Notes under the pieces: model-generated
Databases searched by the model: none
Told to the model about the DNA's origin: nothing
The model's input: only the letters and a program-made list of their open reading frames with translations
Position numbers and translations under genes: made by a program
Shown: one piece after another, positions 35,399 through 46,938 of the stretch
Layout of the letters: the number at the start of each line of letters is the position of its first letter
How positions within the stretch are numbered: the first letter of the stretch is position 1
From: VRUE01 sp036379955
GTDB taxonomy: Bacteria; Actinomycetota; Thermoleophilia; Solirubrobacterales; 70-9
Reading direction: 5' to 3'
DNA length: 46,938 bases
Assembly: GCA_036379955.1 (NCBI GenBank)
Contig: DASVFR010000053.1
Location: 1-46,938, forward strand

Positions 35399-35863
35399 GT
35401 GACCGTGCTGCCCCCCTTCCAGAGACTGCTCGACGAGCACGCCGCCGACGTGATGGGCGTGCTGCGCGGGGCCGTGGGACGAAGCGATGCGGAGGACTGC
35501 TTCCAGGAGACCTTCCTGGCGGCGCTGCGCGCCTACCCGAAGCTGGGCGACGCGAGCAACCTGCGCGGCTGGCTGCTGACGATCGCCCACCGCAAGGCGA
35601 TCGACCACCACCGCGCCAACGGCAGGCGCCCCGTTCCCGTCGCCGAGCTTGCCGAGGTCGCGGTCGAGGACCCGGGGCCGGCGGACGACGGCGTCTGGGA
35701 GCTGGTCGGCGCGCTGCCGCCGAAGCAACGCGCCGCGGTCGCCCTGCGCTACGCCTGCGACCTCCCCCACGCCGAGATCGCTGCGGCGCTGGGCTGCTCG
35801 CCCGAAGCGGCGCGGCGCAGCCTGCACGAGGGGATGAAGCAACTGAGAAAGGAGCTGGCATGA
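35399..35863 (+). CDS. ECF-type sigma factor
   Basis: A 154-residue RNA polymerase sigma factor. Region 2: VMGVLRGAVGRSDAEDCFQE and TFLAALRAYPKL, then LRGWLLTIAHRKAIDHHRAN. Region 4: LPPKQRAAVALRYACDLPHA and EIAAALGCSPEAARRSLHEG. Length is typical for ECF sigma factors. GTG 35399 or 35405 are possible starts. No anti-sigma gene is adjacent. Instead it overlaps ogt by 4 bp (ATGA), suggesting that one message makes both and perhaps that the sigma factor is tied to alkylation or DNA-damage response (inference). Confidence 0.85.
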   Translation: MTVLPPFQRLLDEHAADVMGVLRGAVGRSDAEDCFQETFLAALRAYPKLGDASNLRGWLLTIAHRKAIDHHRANGRRPVPVAELAEVAVEDPGPADDGVWELVGALPPKQRAAVALRYACDLPHAEIAAALGCSPEAARRSLHEGMKQLRKELA

Positions 35864-36420
35864 GCGCCATCGACGCATCCCTGCACCGACTTGCCGAGCG
35901 CGCCGACGCGGAGGGCCTGCTCGACGTCGCCTACGCCCACGTCGACTCACCGTTCGGCGGGCTGCTGGTGGCGACGACGTCGCGCGGCATCGTCAAGCTC
36001 AGCCTGCCCAATTACGACCCCGATGAGGCGCTGGAAGAGCTGGCCGAGAAGGTCTCACCCCGGGTGCTCGAGGCCCCCACCAGGCTCGACGAGGCGCGCC
36101 GCGAGCTCGACCTCTACTTCGAGGGCAAGCTGAGCGAGTTCGACCTGCCGGTCGACTGGCGGCTCACCACCGGCTTCCGCGGCCGGGTGCAGCGCGCGAT
36201 CTTCCGCATCCCCTACGGCCAGACCCGCACCTACACGGACATGGCGCGCAGCGCCGGCAACGAGCGCGCCGTGCGCGCCGCCGGCACCGCCTGCGGCTCC
36301 AACCCGATCCCGATCGTCGTCCCCTGCCACCGGGTGCTGCGCAGCGGCGGCGGCCTCGGCGGCTACGGCGGCGGCCTGCCGATGAAGGAGGCGCTGCTGA
36401 AGATGGAGGGAATCCTCTAG
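35860..36420 (+). CDS. ogt: Methylated-DNA--[protein]-cysteine S-methyltransferase
   Basis: A 186-residue suicide repair protein that takes the methyl group from O6-methylguanine. The N-terminal domain (DSPFGGLLVATTSRGIVKLS) is followed by the active domain: FRGRVQRAIFRIPYGQTRTY, then ARSAGNERAVRAAGTACGSN and the acceptor Cys in IVVPCHRVLRSGGGLGGYGG. All key residues are present. The ~35-residue N-terminal extension before VDSPFG is slightly longer than in E. coli Ogt. Coupled to the ECF sigma factor gene. An AT-rich palindrome follows at 36444. Confidence 0.92.
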   Translation: MSAIDASLHRLAERADAEGLLDVAYAHVDSPFGGLLVATTSRGIVKLSLPNYDPDEALEELAEKVSPRVLEAPTRLDEARRELDLYFEGKLSEFDLPVDWRLTTGFRGRVQRAIFRIPYGQTRTYTDMARSAGNERAVRAAGTACGSNPIPIVVPCHRVLRSGGGLGGYGGGLPMKEALLKMEGIL

Positions 36421-36443
36421 ATCGCGCCGTACTTCTTTTTGAA

Positions 36444-36461
36444 ATACCTAAAGTTAGGTAT
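36444..36461. promoter_or_regulatory. AT-rich palindrome, probable operator
   Basis: ATACCTAA-AG-TTAGGTAT is a perfect 8-bp inverted repeat with a 2-nt spacer; TTAGGTA recurs at 36477. It lies 23 bp before the GTG start of the acidic exported protein, in a short strongly AT-rich stretch that also contains GATATATTAG. This suits a dimeric repressor site at a promoter. Confidence 0.55.
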
Positions 36462-36483
36462 ATGCATGCCGATATATTAGGTA

Positions 36484-37032
36484 GTGACGCGCCCATATGG
36501 GACAGCTTGCACTCCGCTTCTCCGGTTCCTCGCAGCGGCGATCCTGCTTCTGATCGCAAGCGTCGGCCCAGGCTTCTCGGCCGATACGGCGAGCGCCGCG
36601 ACGAGCCCGCCCGCGGCCTCCGCGCCGTTCGCGTCCGCCGACGAAGAAGAATGGGAAGAAGAACCAGGGGAATGGGAAGTCGAAGACGACGAAGAAGAAT
36701 GGGTGGTCGAAGAAGACGAAGGGGAATGGGAAGTCGAATACGACGAAGAAGAAGCCGAACGCGGCTCGGGTTGGGAAGCCTCCTACGAACGGCAACGTAG
36801 GGACCCCCTCGAGCCCTGCATGGCCCACCGAGCGAACGCCAGCGCCTCGGAGCAACGGGATACGGTTCGTCGGGTTCGTCGCAAGGAGATGTCGAAGGCG
36901 CGTGCCGCGAAAGCGTTCGTGGCCGACCTCGATATGGGCACACCCTCCTACTGCGAGCATCGTCGCAAGCGCCACCTGCCGACCAAGCGGCGACACGGTA
37001 GTCGCGTGGTTTGGAGCGAACCGGCACGCTGA
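36484..37032 (+). CDS. Exported protein with acidic Glu/Trp repeats
   Basis: A 182-residue protein from GTG 36484. The signal peptide (LLRFLAAAILLLIASVGPGF...SADTASA) leads into a region (~52-92) of repeated acidic units such as EEEWEEEPGEWEVEDDEEEW and GEWEVEYDEEEAE, coded almost only with GAA in place of GAG, unlike neighbouring genes. The C-terminal half is basic (RRVRRKEMSKARAAKAFVAD, HRRKRHLPTKRRHG) with two Cys (EPC, SYC). A charge-split protein like this may bind cations or polymers at the surface. I do not recognise the family. A related architecture follows at 37107. The last ~20 residues look random, so a recent frameshift near the end is possible. Confidence 0.6.
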   Translation: MTRPYGTACTPLLRFLAAAILLLIASVGPGFSADTASAATSPPAASAPFASADEEEWEEEPGEWEVEDDEEEWVVEEDEGEWEVEYDEEEAERGSGWEASYERQRRDPLEPCMAHRANASASEQRDTVRRVRRKEMSKARAAKAFVADLDMGTPSYCEHRRKRHLPTKRRHGSRVVWSEPAR

Positions 37033-37106
37033 ATACAGGGAGCGACGGGCTCGACGTACGTTCGAGTCGCCTCAAGCGCCGCTGGGCACGAGTCGATCAA
37101 ACCGGG

Positions 37107-37718
37107 GTGAACCGGCACGACCAGCCGCGCCCGCTCCCCTTCCCGTCGCGACTCGCGCTCGTTGCCTGCGCCTTCCTCGCCACGGTGCTGCTCGGCGCCT
37201 TGGCGGCGATGCCTGCGCCCGCCGCCAAACCGCCCCACGCGTTCGCGCCCGCGATCGCCGCCGGCGAAGAGGAAATCGACGAAGGCGAAACGGAAGAACC
37301 GGAAGAAGAATTCGAAGCCGAAGGGGATGGCGGCTGGCTCGAACTCGAAGACGGGAACGGTGAAGAAGAAGCGGCACCGGCTTCCGTCCTACCGCCTGAG
37401 TGCCTGCTGCGGGCGGCGCGGCCACGCGCGGTGCTCGACTCGGCGCACGAGCGGCTGCGCCTGGCCCTCGCCTTCAAAGCGTGGAACGCGACCGAACTCG
37501 ATGCGAGCTTCAGCTTGAAGGGCTCACGCGGAGCGCTCAGCCTGAAGGCGGCGACCCGCCATCCGAGCCGCGCCGGCACCCTCCGGCTCACCCGCGGCCT
37601 CGACGCTCAGGCGCTGAAGAAGGCCGAGGCGGCCCACGAAGTCGTCGTCCGCGTTGACGTCCCTGCGACGCCGCGCTACTGCCACTTGACGCTGCGCCTA
37701 CCCCCCGCTCGCCGATGA
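37107..37718 (+). CDS. Exported protein with acidic N-terminal region
   Basis: A 203-residue protein. I place the start at GTG 37107 (VNRHDQPRPLPF), just before the signal peptide (LALVACAFLATVLLGALAAM-PAPAA); the frame is open further upstream. An acidic stretch (~45-80: AGEEEIDEGETEEPEEEFEA) is again coded with GAA. A C-terminal domain of ~115 residues follows, beta-rich by appearance, bounded by two Cys (PPECLLRAARPRA and PRYCHLTLRLPP), with ALAFKAWNATELDASFSLKG in the middle. The architecture signal peptide - acidic stretch - Cys-bounded C-terminus matches the preceding gene, so they are likely diverged tandem paralogs. It overlaps the 3' end of prfB by 21 bp (convergent). Confidence 0.6.
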   Translation: MNRHDQPRPLPFPSRLALVACAFLATVLLGALAAMPAPAAKPPHAFAPAIAAGEEEIDEGETEEPEEEFEAEGDGGWLELEDGNGEEEAAPASVLPPECLLRAARPRAVLDSAHERLRLALAFKAWNATELDASFSLKGSRGALSLKAATRHPSRAGTLRLTRGLDAQALKKAEAAHEVVVRVDVPATPRYCHLTLRLPPARR

Positions 37719-38823
37719 GGCCGCGGTCTTGTTGAGGTAGTCGCGGATGAAGTCGTCGAGGTCGCCGTCGAGGACGCGACCGGCGTCGCCCGCCTCGTGC
37801 CCGGTGCGGTGATCCTTGACCCGCTGGTCGGGATGTAGGAAGTAGCTGCGGATCTGCGATCCCCAGGCGACGTCCTTGACCTCGCCCCTCTCCTTGGCCA
37901 GCTCCTCGGCCCGCTTGCGCTCCTCGAGCTCGATCAGCTTCGAGCGTAGGAACTGCATCGCCATCGCCTTGTTCTGCGTCTGCGAGCGCTCGTTCTGGCA
38001 CTGGACGACGACGTCAGTCGGGATGTGGGTGATCCGCACCGCGGAGTCGGTCTTGTTGACGTGCTGGCCGCCGGCGCCCGAGGCCCGGTAGGTGTCGACG
38101 CGCAGATCGGCGTCGTCGATCTCGACCTCGACGCCGTCGTCGACCAGCGGCCCGACGTCTAGCTGGGCGAAGCTGGTGTGGCGGCGGGCGGATGAGTCGA
38201 AGGGAGAGATCCGCACCAGCCGGTGCACGCCGCGCTCGGCGGCGAAGAGGCCGTAGGCGTTCTCACCGCGGGCGATGAAGGTCGCCGACTTGATCCCCGC
38301 CTCCTCCCCCGGCGAGGCCTCCTTCATCTCGACCTCGAAGCCGCGTCGCTCGGCCCAGCGCAAGTACATGCGCAGCAGCATCTCGGCCCAGTCCTGGGAG
38401 TCGGTGCCGCCGGCGCCGGCGTGGACGCTGACGACCGCGTCGCCGGCGTCGTAGGCACCGCTGAACAGGCGCGCCTCTTCGAGCTCGGCCAGATGACGCT
38501 CGACCGTGATGAGCTGGGTGTCGAGCTCGGCCGCCATCTCCTCGTCGTCGGTCGCCAGCTCGGCCAGCTCGCCGAGGTCGGCGACCTCGGCCTCGAGGCC
38601 ACGGAAGGTCTTCAGCCGTTTCTGCGCGCGTGCGTGCGCGGCCGAGGTGCGGGCGGCAGCCTCCTGGTCGTCCCAGAAGCCGGGGCGCTGCATCTCGTCT
38701 TCGAGGCCCTCGACCTCGGTCTCCAGCGCGGCTGGGTCAAAGGTAGTCCGAGAGCAGGGTCATCTGCTCCCGGATCTCAGCCAGGCGCGCGGGCACGGAC
38801 TCGGTCTGCGCGGCCTCGGCCAT
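37698..38823 (-). CDS. prfB: Peptide chain release factor 2 (programmed +1 frameshift)
   Basis: RF2 recognises UGA and UAA and releases the peptide. The first frame starts at ATG 38823 (MAEAAQTESVPARLAEIREQ) and stops after LLSDYL at TGA (38739-38737) in the context CTT TGA C; shifting +1 continues with DPAALETEVEGLEDEMQRPG and the full protein of 374 residues. SPFDSS is the stop-codon recognition SPF motif; SGAGGQHVNKTDSAV carries the GGQ hydrolysis motif. The frameshift makes synthesis depend on RF2 scarcity. Unlike E. coli, no AGGGGG element precedes the slip site. It lies in the usual actinobacterial neighbourhood of secA. Confidence 0.95.
38737..38742 (-). promoter_or_regulatory. prfB programmed frameshift site (CTT TGA C)
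   Basis: CTT at 38742-38740 followed by the in-frame TGA 38739-38737 and C. The upstream bases read CTCTCGGACTAC rather than a Shine-Dalgarno-like AGGGGG, so the internal stimulator of the classic site is absent. Confidence 0.9.
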
Positions 38824-38832
38824 GTCCACAGG

Positions 38833-39711
38833 TTATCCGGGGGCGACGGCGGAGACGATCCAGGTCGAGGCCGGGGCGTAAACCCCCTCGGGTCCGTCGA
38901 ACTCGGCGAGAGTCTCGCGCAAGTCGGCGGCGATCTTCGGCCGGATCTCGTCGATCCGGTCTTCCCAGAGGCGCAGCACCTCCCCCGCGGGGCCGAGCGC
39001 CATGTTGAACTCGACCGCGTGGTCGAGATCCCGGCCGATCTTCAGCGGCAGGTCGCAGCGCCGCAGGGAGATCCGCTCGAAGCCGGCGATCGTGAGCTGC
39101 TCGCTGACGGTGTCGGCGTTGGCCATCGAGAAGGGCCCCGGCCCACAGGTCGGCTCGTCGCTCTCCTCGGGATGGTCCAGGTACTCATCGACCACCAGCT
39201 CCGCCCGGCGCACCCATTCGTTGTCCTCCTTGCGTCGCCAGACGACGGCGCAGAATCGCCCACCCGGAGAGAGCGCCTCGCACACGTTGCGCAGCGCCGC
39301 CACGGGACTGGCGAAGAACATGATCCCCATGCGCGAGAAGGCGTAGTCGAAGGTCTCCTCGAACTTCGTCGCCTGCACGTCGCCGACGCGGAAGTCGACG
39401 TTCTCGATCCCGGCCGCCTTGGCCTCCGCCACGGCCGCGTCGATGAACGGCGGCGCCACGTCGACTCCGAGTGCCGAGCCCTCGCGGCCGACCATCTCGG
39501 CCAGCTGTCGGGTCGTGTCGCCGAAGCCACAGCCGACGTCGAGCACGCGATCTCCAGGGCGCGGCGGGTACGCCGCCATCGCGGTCTCCCCGTGCGCGCC
39601 GAGGCCGTCGATGACCAGCTCGCGGTACTGGACGAAGCGCTCGAAGAGCGGGCCGCTCCAGGCCTCGGCTGCCTCACGATTCGATGCCGCTGGCGTTCCC
39701 ATCGCCTCCAT
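38833..39711 (-). CDS. Class I SAM-dependent methyltransferase
   Basis: A 292-residue cytoplasmic methyltransferase. Motif I DRVLDVGCGFGDTTRQLAEM, motif II ALGVDVAPPFIDAAVAEAKA, then VDFRVGDVQATKFEETFDYA, FSRMGIMFFASPVAALRNV and LSPGGRFCAVVWRRKEDNEW place it in the Methyltransf_11/25 group, near UbiE-like enzymes. The C-terminal helical region (LKIGRDLDHAVEFNMALGPA) probably forms the substrate pocket; substrate unknown. I chose ATG 39711; ATG 39702 is also possible. The first 38 bases overlap the preceding SnoaL-like gene, and the stop codon is 9 nt before prfB, so the three are probably co-transcribed. Confidence 0.85.
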   Translation of the reverse strand: MEAMGTPAASNREAAEAWSGPLFERFVQYRELVIDGLGAHGETAMAAYPPRPGDRVLDVGCGFGDTTRQLAEMVGREGSALGVDVAPPFIDAAVAEAKAAGIENVDFRVGDVQATKFEETFDYAFSRMGIMFFASPVAALRNVCEALSPGGRFCAVVWRRKEDNEWVRRAELVVDEYLDHPEESDEPTCGPGPFSMANADTVSEQLTIAGFERISLRRCDLPLKIGRDLDHAVEFNMALGPAGEVLRLWEDRIDEIRPKIAADLRETLAEFDGPEGVYAPASTWIVSAVAPG

Positions 39712-40087
39712 GGTACGCCCGCCAGGCGGACTCGCGGTCCTCGAAGGGGCGCCAGCTGCGCACGCGGTGCTCGTGCAGCCCGAAGAGCCAGGCCATCTCC
39801 TCCGTCGAGGCATGGGTGCCGTCCTCGTCCCAGCTCCAGACGCGCCGGATCAGCGCCAGGGCCCGCCCCGCCCCGCCCTCGGTGTCGTCCTCGTAGATCT
39901 CCTCGAGCTCGATCGTCTGCTGAACGCCCCCCGGCGGCCGCGTCGCCCACAGTCGCGCCGCCTCGCGCCCCTTGCGCAGCCCCTTCATCGAGTGCAGCTC
40001 GACCTCCTCATCGAGCACTGCGACAAACGCATCCAGATCGCGGTCGTTGAACGCCCGGACGAACTCTCTGATGGGATCGGCGCTCAA
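39674..40087 (-). CDS. SnoaL-like (NTF2-fold) protein
   Basis: A 137-residue small protein with the NTF2/SnoaL pattern: IREFVRAFNDRDLDAFVAVL, DEEVELHSMKGLRKGREAAR, then WATRPPGGVQQTIELEEIYE, RALALIRRVWSWDEDGTHAS and EEMAWLFGLHEHRVRSWRPF. Proteins of this fold are isomerases, hydrolases or ligand binders; the active residues are not diagnostic here. The start is TTG 40087 with no ribosome site. It overlaps the methyltransferase gene by 38 bp. A very long hairpin (40095-40272) separates it from secA. Confidence 0.75.
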   Translation of the reverse strand: MSADPIREFVRAFNDRDLDAFVAVLDEEVELHSMKGLRKGREAARLWATRPPGGVQQTIELEEIYEDDTEGGAGRALALIRRVWSWDEDGTHASTEEMAWLFGLHEHRVRSWRPFEDRESAWRAYHGGDGNASGIES

Positions 40088-40094
40088 GGTTGAA

Positions 40095-40263
40095 GGCGCC
40101 TAGATGGTCGATTCGCAATTTGAGCGGCCGCGGGGGCGTGACTGACCAAGCTGGGCGCCGCACGGCGACGAATCGAATAGCAGAGCTATTCGAGAGGAGG
40201 CGGGTGGCGATCCAGCGCCGGTCAGGCGCGTCATCCGTGGAGGCGCAAATTCGAAGCGCCCAT

Positions 40264-40272
<9 letters not shown>
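40095..40272. repeat. 178-bp imperfect palindrome at the secA stop codon
   Basis: The outer arms are perfect over 13 bp: GGCGCCTAGATGG (40095-40107) and CCATCTAGGCGCC (40260-40272). They continue with good pairing (TTCG..AATTTG blocks, GACC/GGTC blocks) to a central TCGAATAGC-AGA-GCTATTCGA (40173-40193). The centre of symmetry of the arms and of the inner hairpin coincide at 40183. The right arm contains the last two codons and TAG of secA. It could be a terminator, a stable RNA element or a miniature inverted-repeat element. Confidence 0.75.
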
Positions 40273-43104
<2,832 letters not shown>

Positions 43105-43178
43105 GCGGTCAAGGGTAGCTGGCTGAGAGAGCCCAGGCCCGCGGGTCCTGTCGCGGGCAGGGCGCCCCTCGCCCCCAG

Positions 43179-43526
43179 CTAGGCAGTACGCCCGCGCATG
43201 CGCGCTACGGCCTTGCGGGTCCGGCTGCGCTTGCGGCGCAGCTCGCGGTGCTTCTTGACCTGGCGGCGGATGTCCTCGGCCAGCTCGTGGATCGTGTGGG
43301 CCATCTCCGGCGAGGCCTCACGAGCGCGCAGCGTCACGCCCTTCAGCCGCAGCGTCGCCTCCGCCACCTGGCTGTCCTCGATCGACGGATTCGGCTCTTC
43401 GTAGATCTCGACGTCGAGCGTGGCCAGTTCCGAAACCTGTTTCCCGACCCGGCGGAACCGCTTCGTCACGTGACCTCGCAGCTCATCGGTGATCTCGACG
43501 TTGCGCCCACGAATCTCGATCCGCAT
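43179..43526 (-). CDS. Ribosome hibernation factor, short HPF/RaiA type
   Basis: A 115-residue protein with the HPF fold: MRIEIRGRNVEITDELRGHV, TKRFRRVGKQVSELATLDVE, then EATLRLKGVTLRAREASPEM and AHTIHELAEDIRRQVKKHRE. It binds the 30S subunit in the mRNA/tRNA channel and silences ribosomes. The start ATG 43526 has a strong AAGGAGG six bases upstream, which rules out the longer frame. Most actinobacteria carry a long HPF (~230 residues) with a C-terminal dimerisation domain; this one stops after a very basic tail (LRRKRSRTRKAVARMRGR), so it should not form 100S dimers by that route. Located before secA, as often seen. Confidence 0.9.
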   Translation of the reverse strand: MRIEIRGRNVEITDELRGHVTKRFRRVGKQVSELATLDVEIYEEPNPSIEDSQVAEATLRLKGVTLRAREASPEMAHTIHELAEDIRRQVKKHRELRRKRSRTRKAVARMRGRTA

Positions 43527-43563
43527 GTTTCCTCCTTGGTCTCGGGACATCGATGCTACGGGG

Positions 43564-44187
43564 TCACAACCGCCGGGTAAAGGTGGCCGCGACGACGCGG
43601 ATCGTGCCAGCGGCGCGCAGGGCGCGAGCGCAGGCCGAGAGGGTGGCGCCCGTGGTCAGGACGTCGTCGACGAGCAGAGCGCTGAGGGGAACCTCACCGC
43701 GTGCCTCGATCGTGGGCGGGTGGCCGAGCCGCTCGCCGCGGCGCCGCCCGACCTGGCGGCCCCCGCCGCGGCGGACGAGGCAGGGCTGGAGCGGCATCCC
43801 GGTCCGCTCGGCCAGGGCGGTGGCGATCTCAGCCGCCGGATCGAAGCCGCGTCGCAGCGAGCGCATCGGGGCCGTGGGCACCGGCACGATCGCACCGCTC
43901 AGCAGGGTTGCCGGCGCCAGCCACTCGATCCGGTCGGCCATCAGGTCGGCGACGGGGAGCAGCCGTCGGAACTTGAGCGCCGCGACGAGGTCCCTTGCCA
44001 CCGTCTCGTGCGAGGCCGAGGACCAGACTCGATCGAGGCCGTGAGGACCTGCGCCGGCGATCGGAGCGGCCCCGGCAAGACGGCGGGAACAGCGCGTGCA
44101 GAGAGGCGCCCCGGGCCGACAGGAACGGCCGCAGGCGGCACAGAGAGCGGGCAGGAGCCCGGTGGCGATGGCGTGCAGCGCCTTCAC
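43564..44187 (-). CDS. ComF family phosphoribosyltransferase-like protein
   Basis: A 207-residue protein. The N-terminal zinc-ribbon-like segment has Cys in LCAACGRSCRPGAPLCTRCS, followed by the PRTase fold: VPTAPMRSLRRGFDPAAEIA (typical ComF RxRGFNQA-like motif), then the PRPP-binding motif SALLVDDVLTTGATLSACAR. ComF proteins assist natural transformation in competent bacteria, probably in single-strand DNA handling; in most actinobacteria the role is unproven. GTG 44187 has GGAGG 9 nt upstream. It lies between the nucleotidyltransferase and HPF genes on the same strand. The stop codon is 37 nt before the HPF start. Confidence 0.85.
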   Translation of the reverse strand: MKALHAIATGLLPALCAACGRSCRPGAPLCTRCSRRLAGAAPIAGAGPHGLDRVWSSASHETVARDLVAALKFRRLLPVADLMADRIEWLAPATLLSGAIVPVPTAPMRSLRRGFDPAAEIATALAERTGMPLQPCLVRRGGGRQVGRRRGERLGHPPTIEARGEVPLSALLVDDVLTTGATLSACARALRAAGTIRVVAATFTRRL

Positions 44188-44243
44188 GCCGCGATCCTCC
44201 GCGGCGACGACGCGCGAGTGGCGCGTAGAAGGTGACGAAACCG

Positions 44244-45253
44244 CTACTTCGCCGCGACGCGACCCGCGATGCCTCCGACCAACATCGCCTCGGGTGCAAG
44301 CTCGGTACCGGAGAGCAAGATCGAGTCGCGGACCCAGGCGCCGGCGCCGATCCGACAGCCGTCGCCGACGATCGCCGGGCCCTGGATGCGGGCGCCCGCC
44401 CCCAGCTCGACGCCGGCACCGATCAGGGCCGGGCCCTCGACCTCGGCGCCGTCCAGTGAGCTGGCGGAGCGGATTCCGCCCCCAACCTCAGGGGCCCCAG
44501 GCTCGACCGCGACCGCGCCGAGCAGCGCGTCGAGGTTGCCCTGGCGCAGCTCGTCGAGGTTGCCGATGTCGTTCCAGTAGGCGTCGATCTCGTGCGAGTA
44601 GAAGGGGACGTCGTTCTCGAGCAGAGCCGGAAAGACGTCCATCGCCCAGTCGGCGAACCCGGGCGGGTCCCCCTCTCCCGCCGCCTTGCTGGCGCCGGGC
44701 GCGGGGAAGAAGTCGAAGACCTCGCGGCGAAACATGTAGATGCAGGTGTTGGCGAGGTCGGAGAGCGCTTCCGCCGGGTCGGGCTTCTCCTGGAAGCCCT
44801 GAATACGGCCGTCCTCGCCGGCAATCACGACTCCGTACTCATCGGTGTTCGGCACCCGCTTGGTCGCCAGCGTCACCAGCCCGTCGTGGGATTCGTGGAA
44901 CTCGCGCATCGCGGCGAAGTCGAGGTCGGTGAGCGCGTCGCCGGCGACGACGAGGAACGAGTCGCCGAGGAACTCGGCGACGTTGCGAACTCCTCCCGCC
45001 GTCCCCAGGAGCCGATCCTCGTGGCTGTAGGTGAGCTCGACGCCGAAGGCGGAGCCGTCGCCGAAGTGGTCCTGGATCGTCTCCGGGAACCAGTGCAGGT
45101 TGGCGATCGCCTCGCCGAAGCCGTGGCGGGCGAGCAGGCGCACGCTGTGCTCCATCACCGGCCGGTTGAGGACCGGCACCATCGGCTTCGGCAGCGCGTA
45201 GGTAATCGGCCGCAGGCGGGTGCCGAGGCCCGCCGCCAGCACCATCGCCCTCA

Positions 45254-45254
<1 letters not shown>
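44244..45254 (-). CDS. Sugar-phosphate nucleotidyltransferase with left-handed beta-helix
   Basis: A 336-residue enzyme forming an NDP-sugar from NTP and sugar 1-phosphate. The nucleotide-binding start is MVLAAGLGTRLRPITYALPK; further TYSHEDRLLGTAGGVRNV, FLVVAGDALTDLDFAAM, QEKPDPAEALSDLANTCIYM and IDAYWNDIGNLDELRQGN. The C-terminus (~240-330) has hexapeptide-type turns (GAEVEGPALIGAGVELGAGA, IQGPAIVGDGCRIGAGAWV). This is the mannose-1-phosphate guanylyltransferase / glucose-1-phosphate thymidylyltransferase group; the specific sugar cannot be told. The ATG overlaps the ahcY stop codon (TGATG), so it is co-translated with ahcY. An open frame running further upstream is antisense-free but out of frame with ahcY and not coding. 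Confidence 0.88.
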
Positions 45255-46672
<1,418 letters not shown>

Positions 46673-46871
46673 GGATCCCTTTCTCAGCTTCTATCTCGAT
46701 CAGACCCGTCGAAGAATACGGCCCTCACGTCCAGACCAGAAGCTTCCCGTAAAGCCGCATCACCCCTGGGCCGTGTGGGCCGTCGGGGTCCCCTTCTCAG
46801 GCCGCTTCGCGGCCCTGCCGGAGTCGCCCGCCGCCAAGGGGCCGCCGCTCTTTGTATGCACCACCAGGACC

Positions 46872-46914
46872 GCCGATAGCTTGACCGACAGCCGATAGCT
46901 GATAGCCGATAGCT
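46872..46914. repeat. Short direct repeats GCCGATAGCT
   Basis: Three copies of GCCGATAGCT at 46872, 46891 and 46905, with additional GATAGC between the last two. They lie between ahcY (minus strand) and a probable plus-strand gene start at 46936. The rest of 46673-46871 shows no gene and no recognisable element apart from an inverted CGGCCC/GGGCCG-like pairing. Confidence 0.5.
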
Positions 46915-46935
46915 CTTATCCTACGGAGAAGACGC

Positions 46936-46938
46936 ATG
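46936..46938 (+). CDS. Possible start codon of a gene running off the window
   Basis: The window ends in an ATG preceded by GGAG with 7 nt spacing (46925-46928). It would be divergent from ahcY. Nothing about the product can be seen. Confidence 0.3.

Noticed and set aside
46872..46914. Start of a CRISPR-like array
   Set aside because: Repeats are only 10 bp, partly overlapping and without spacers of constant length; no cas genes in the window.
46673..46938. SAH riboswitch upstream of ahcY
   Set aside because: I looked for the conserved SAH-motif cores and paired elements and saw none; only a plain ribosome site is visible.

Overview
The window is high-GC, actinobacterial-type DNA. Three things suggest a member of Thermoleophilia (Solirubrobacterales-like), but that placement is inference without a search: the order secA-prfB / ftsE-ftsX-peptidase-rnr-smpB-ssrA, PHO-box-like repeats with 11-bp phasing, and a short Cys-rich exported protein with a 'VRLIKML...AMAFVGASSASA' type leader. 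Most genes lie on the minus strand. After start codons are corrected, no gene-free stretch exceeds about 280 bases.

Layout. Positions 1-1041 hold a cut-off NHL-repeat exported protein and a Cys-rich exported protein. Positions 1318-9595 (read right to left) are one phosphate-starvation cluster: response regulator, stand-alone winged-helix regulator, two PstS-type lipoproteins, pstC, pstA, pstB, phoU and a Ppx/GppA phosphatase. PHO-box-like direct repeats precede the regulator, the stand-alone winged helix and the canonical pstS. Next come uppP (undecaprenyl-diphosphate recycling), a small membrane protein, an HD-domain protein and an Rpf-like lytic enzyme. Positions 12.6-19 kb carry purU, a cytochrome P450, an ABC-F ATPase, an OsmC protein, a metallo-beta-lactamase-fold protein and a DUF1697 protein.

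Positions 19.0-27.8 kb hold the ribosome-rescue and division block: tmRNA (ssrA, tag ADHEFALAA), a flavin disulfide-reductase relative, a membrane protein with coiled coil and helix-hairpin-helix, smpB, a short RNase R-type nuclease, an S41 peptidase, ftsX and ftsE. Then follow a one-chain transketolase, nadA, and a divergent Fpg/Nei glycosylase.

Positions 31.8-35.4 kb look like a small accessory patch around nadC. A TIR-domain fragment overlaps the nadC stop codon. A frame-broken EgtD-like methyltransferase follows it. An AlbA_2/ATPase regulator gene on the other side of nadC is bracketed by eight copies of a 10-bp iteron. After it come an ECF sigma factor with ogt, two tandem acidic exported proteins, prfB (with its programmed +1 frameshift), a methyltransferase, a SnoaL-like protein, secA, a short hibernation factor, a ComF-type protein, a sugar-nucleotidyltransferase and ahcY.

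The most unusual layer is non-coding. Many genes end in long, often imperfect inverted repeats without a U-tract, whose arms can include the stop codon. One 20-bp perfect hairpin contains the last possible start codon of purU in its loop.
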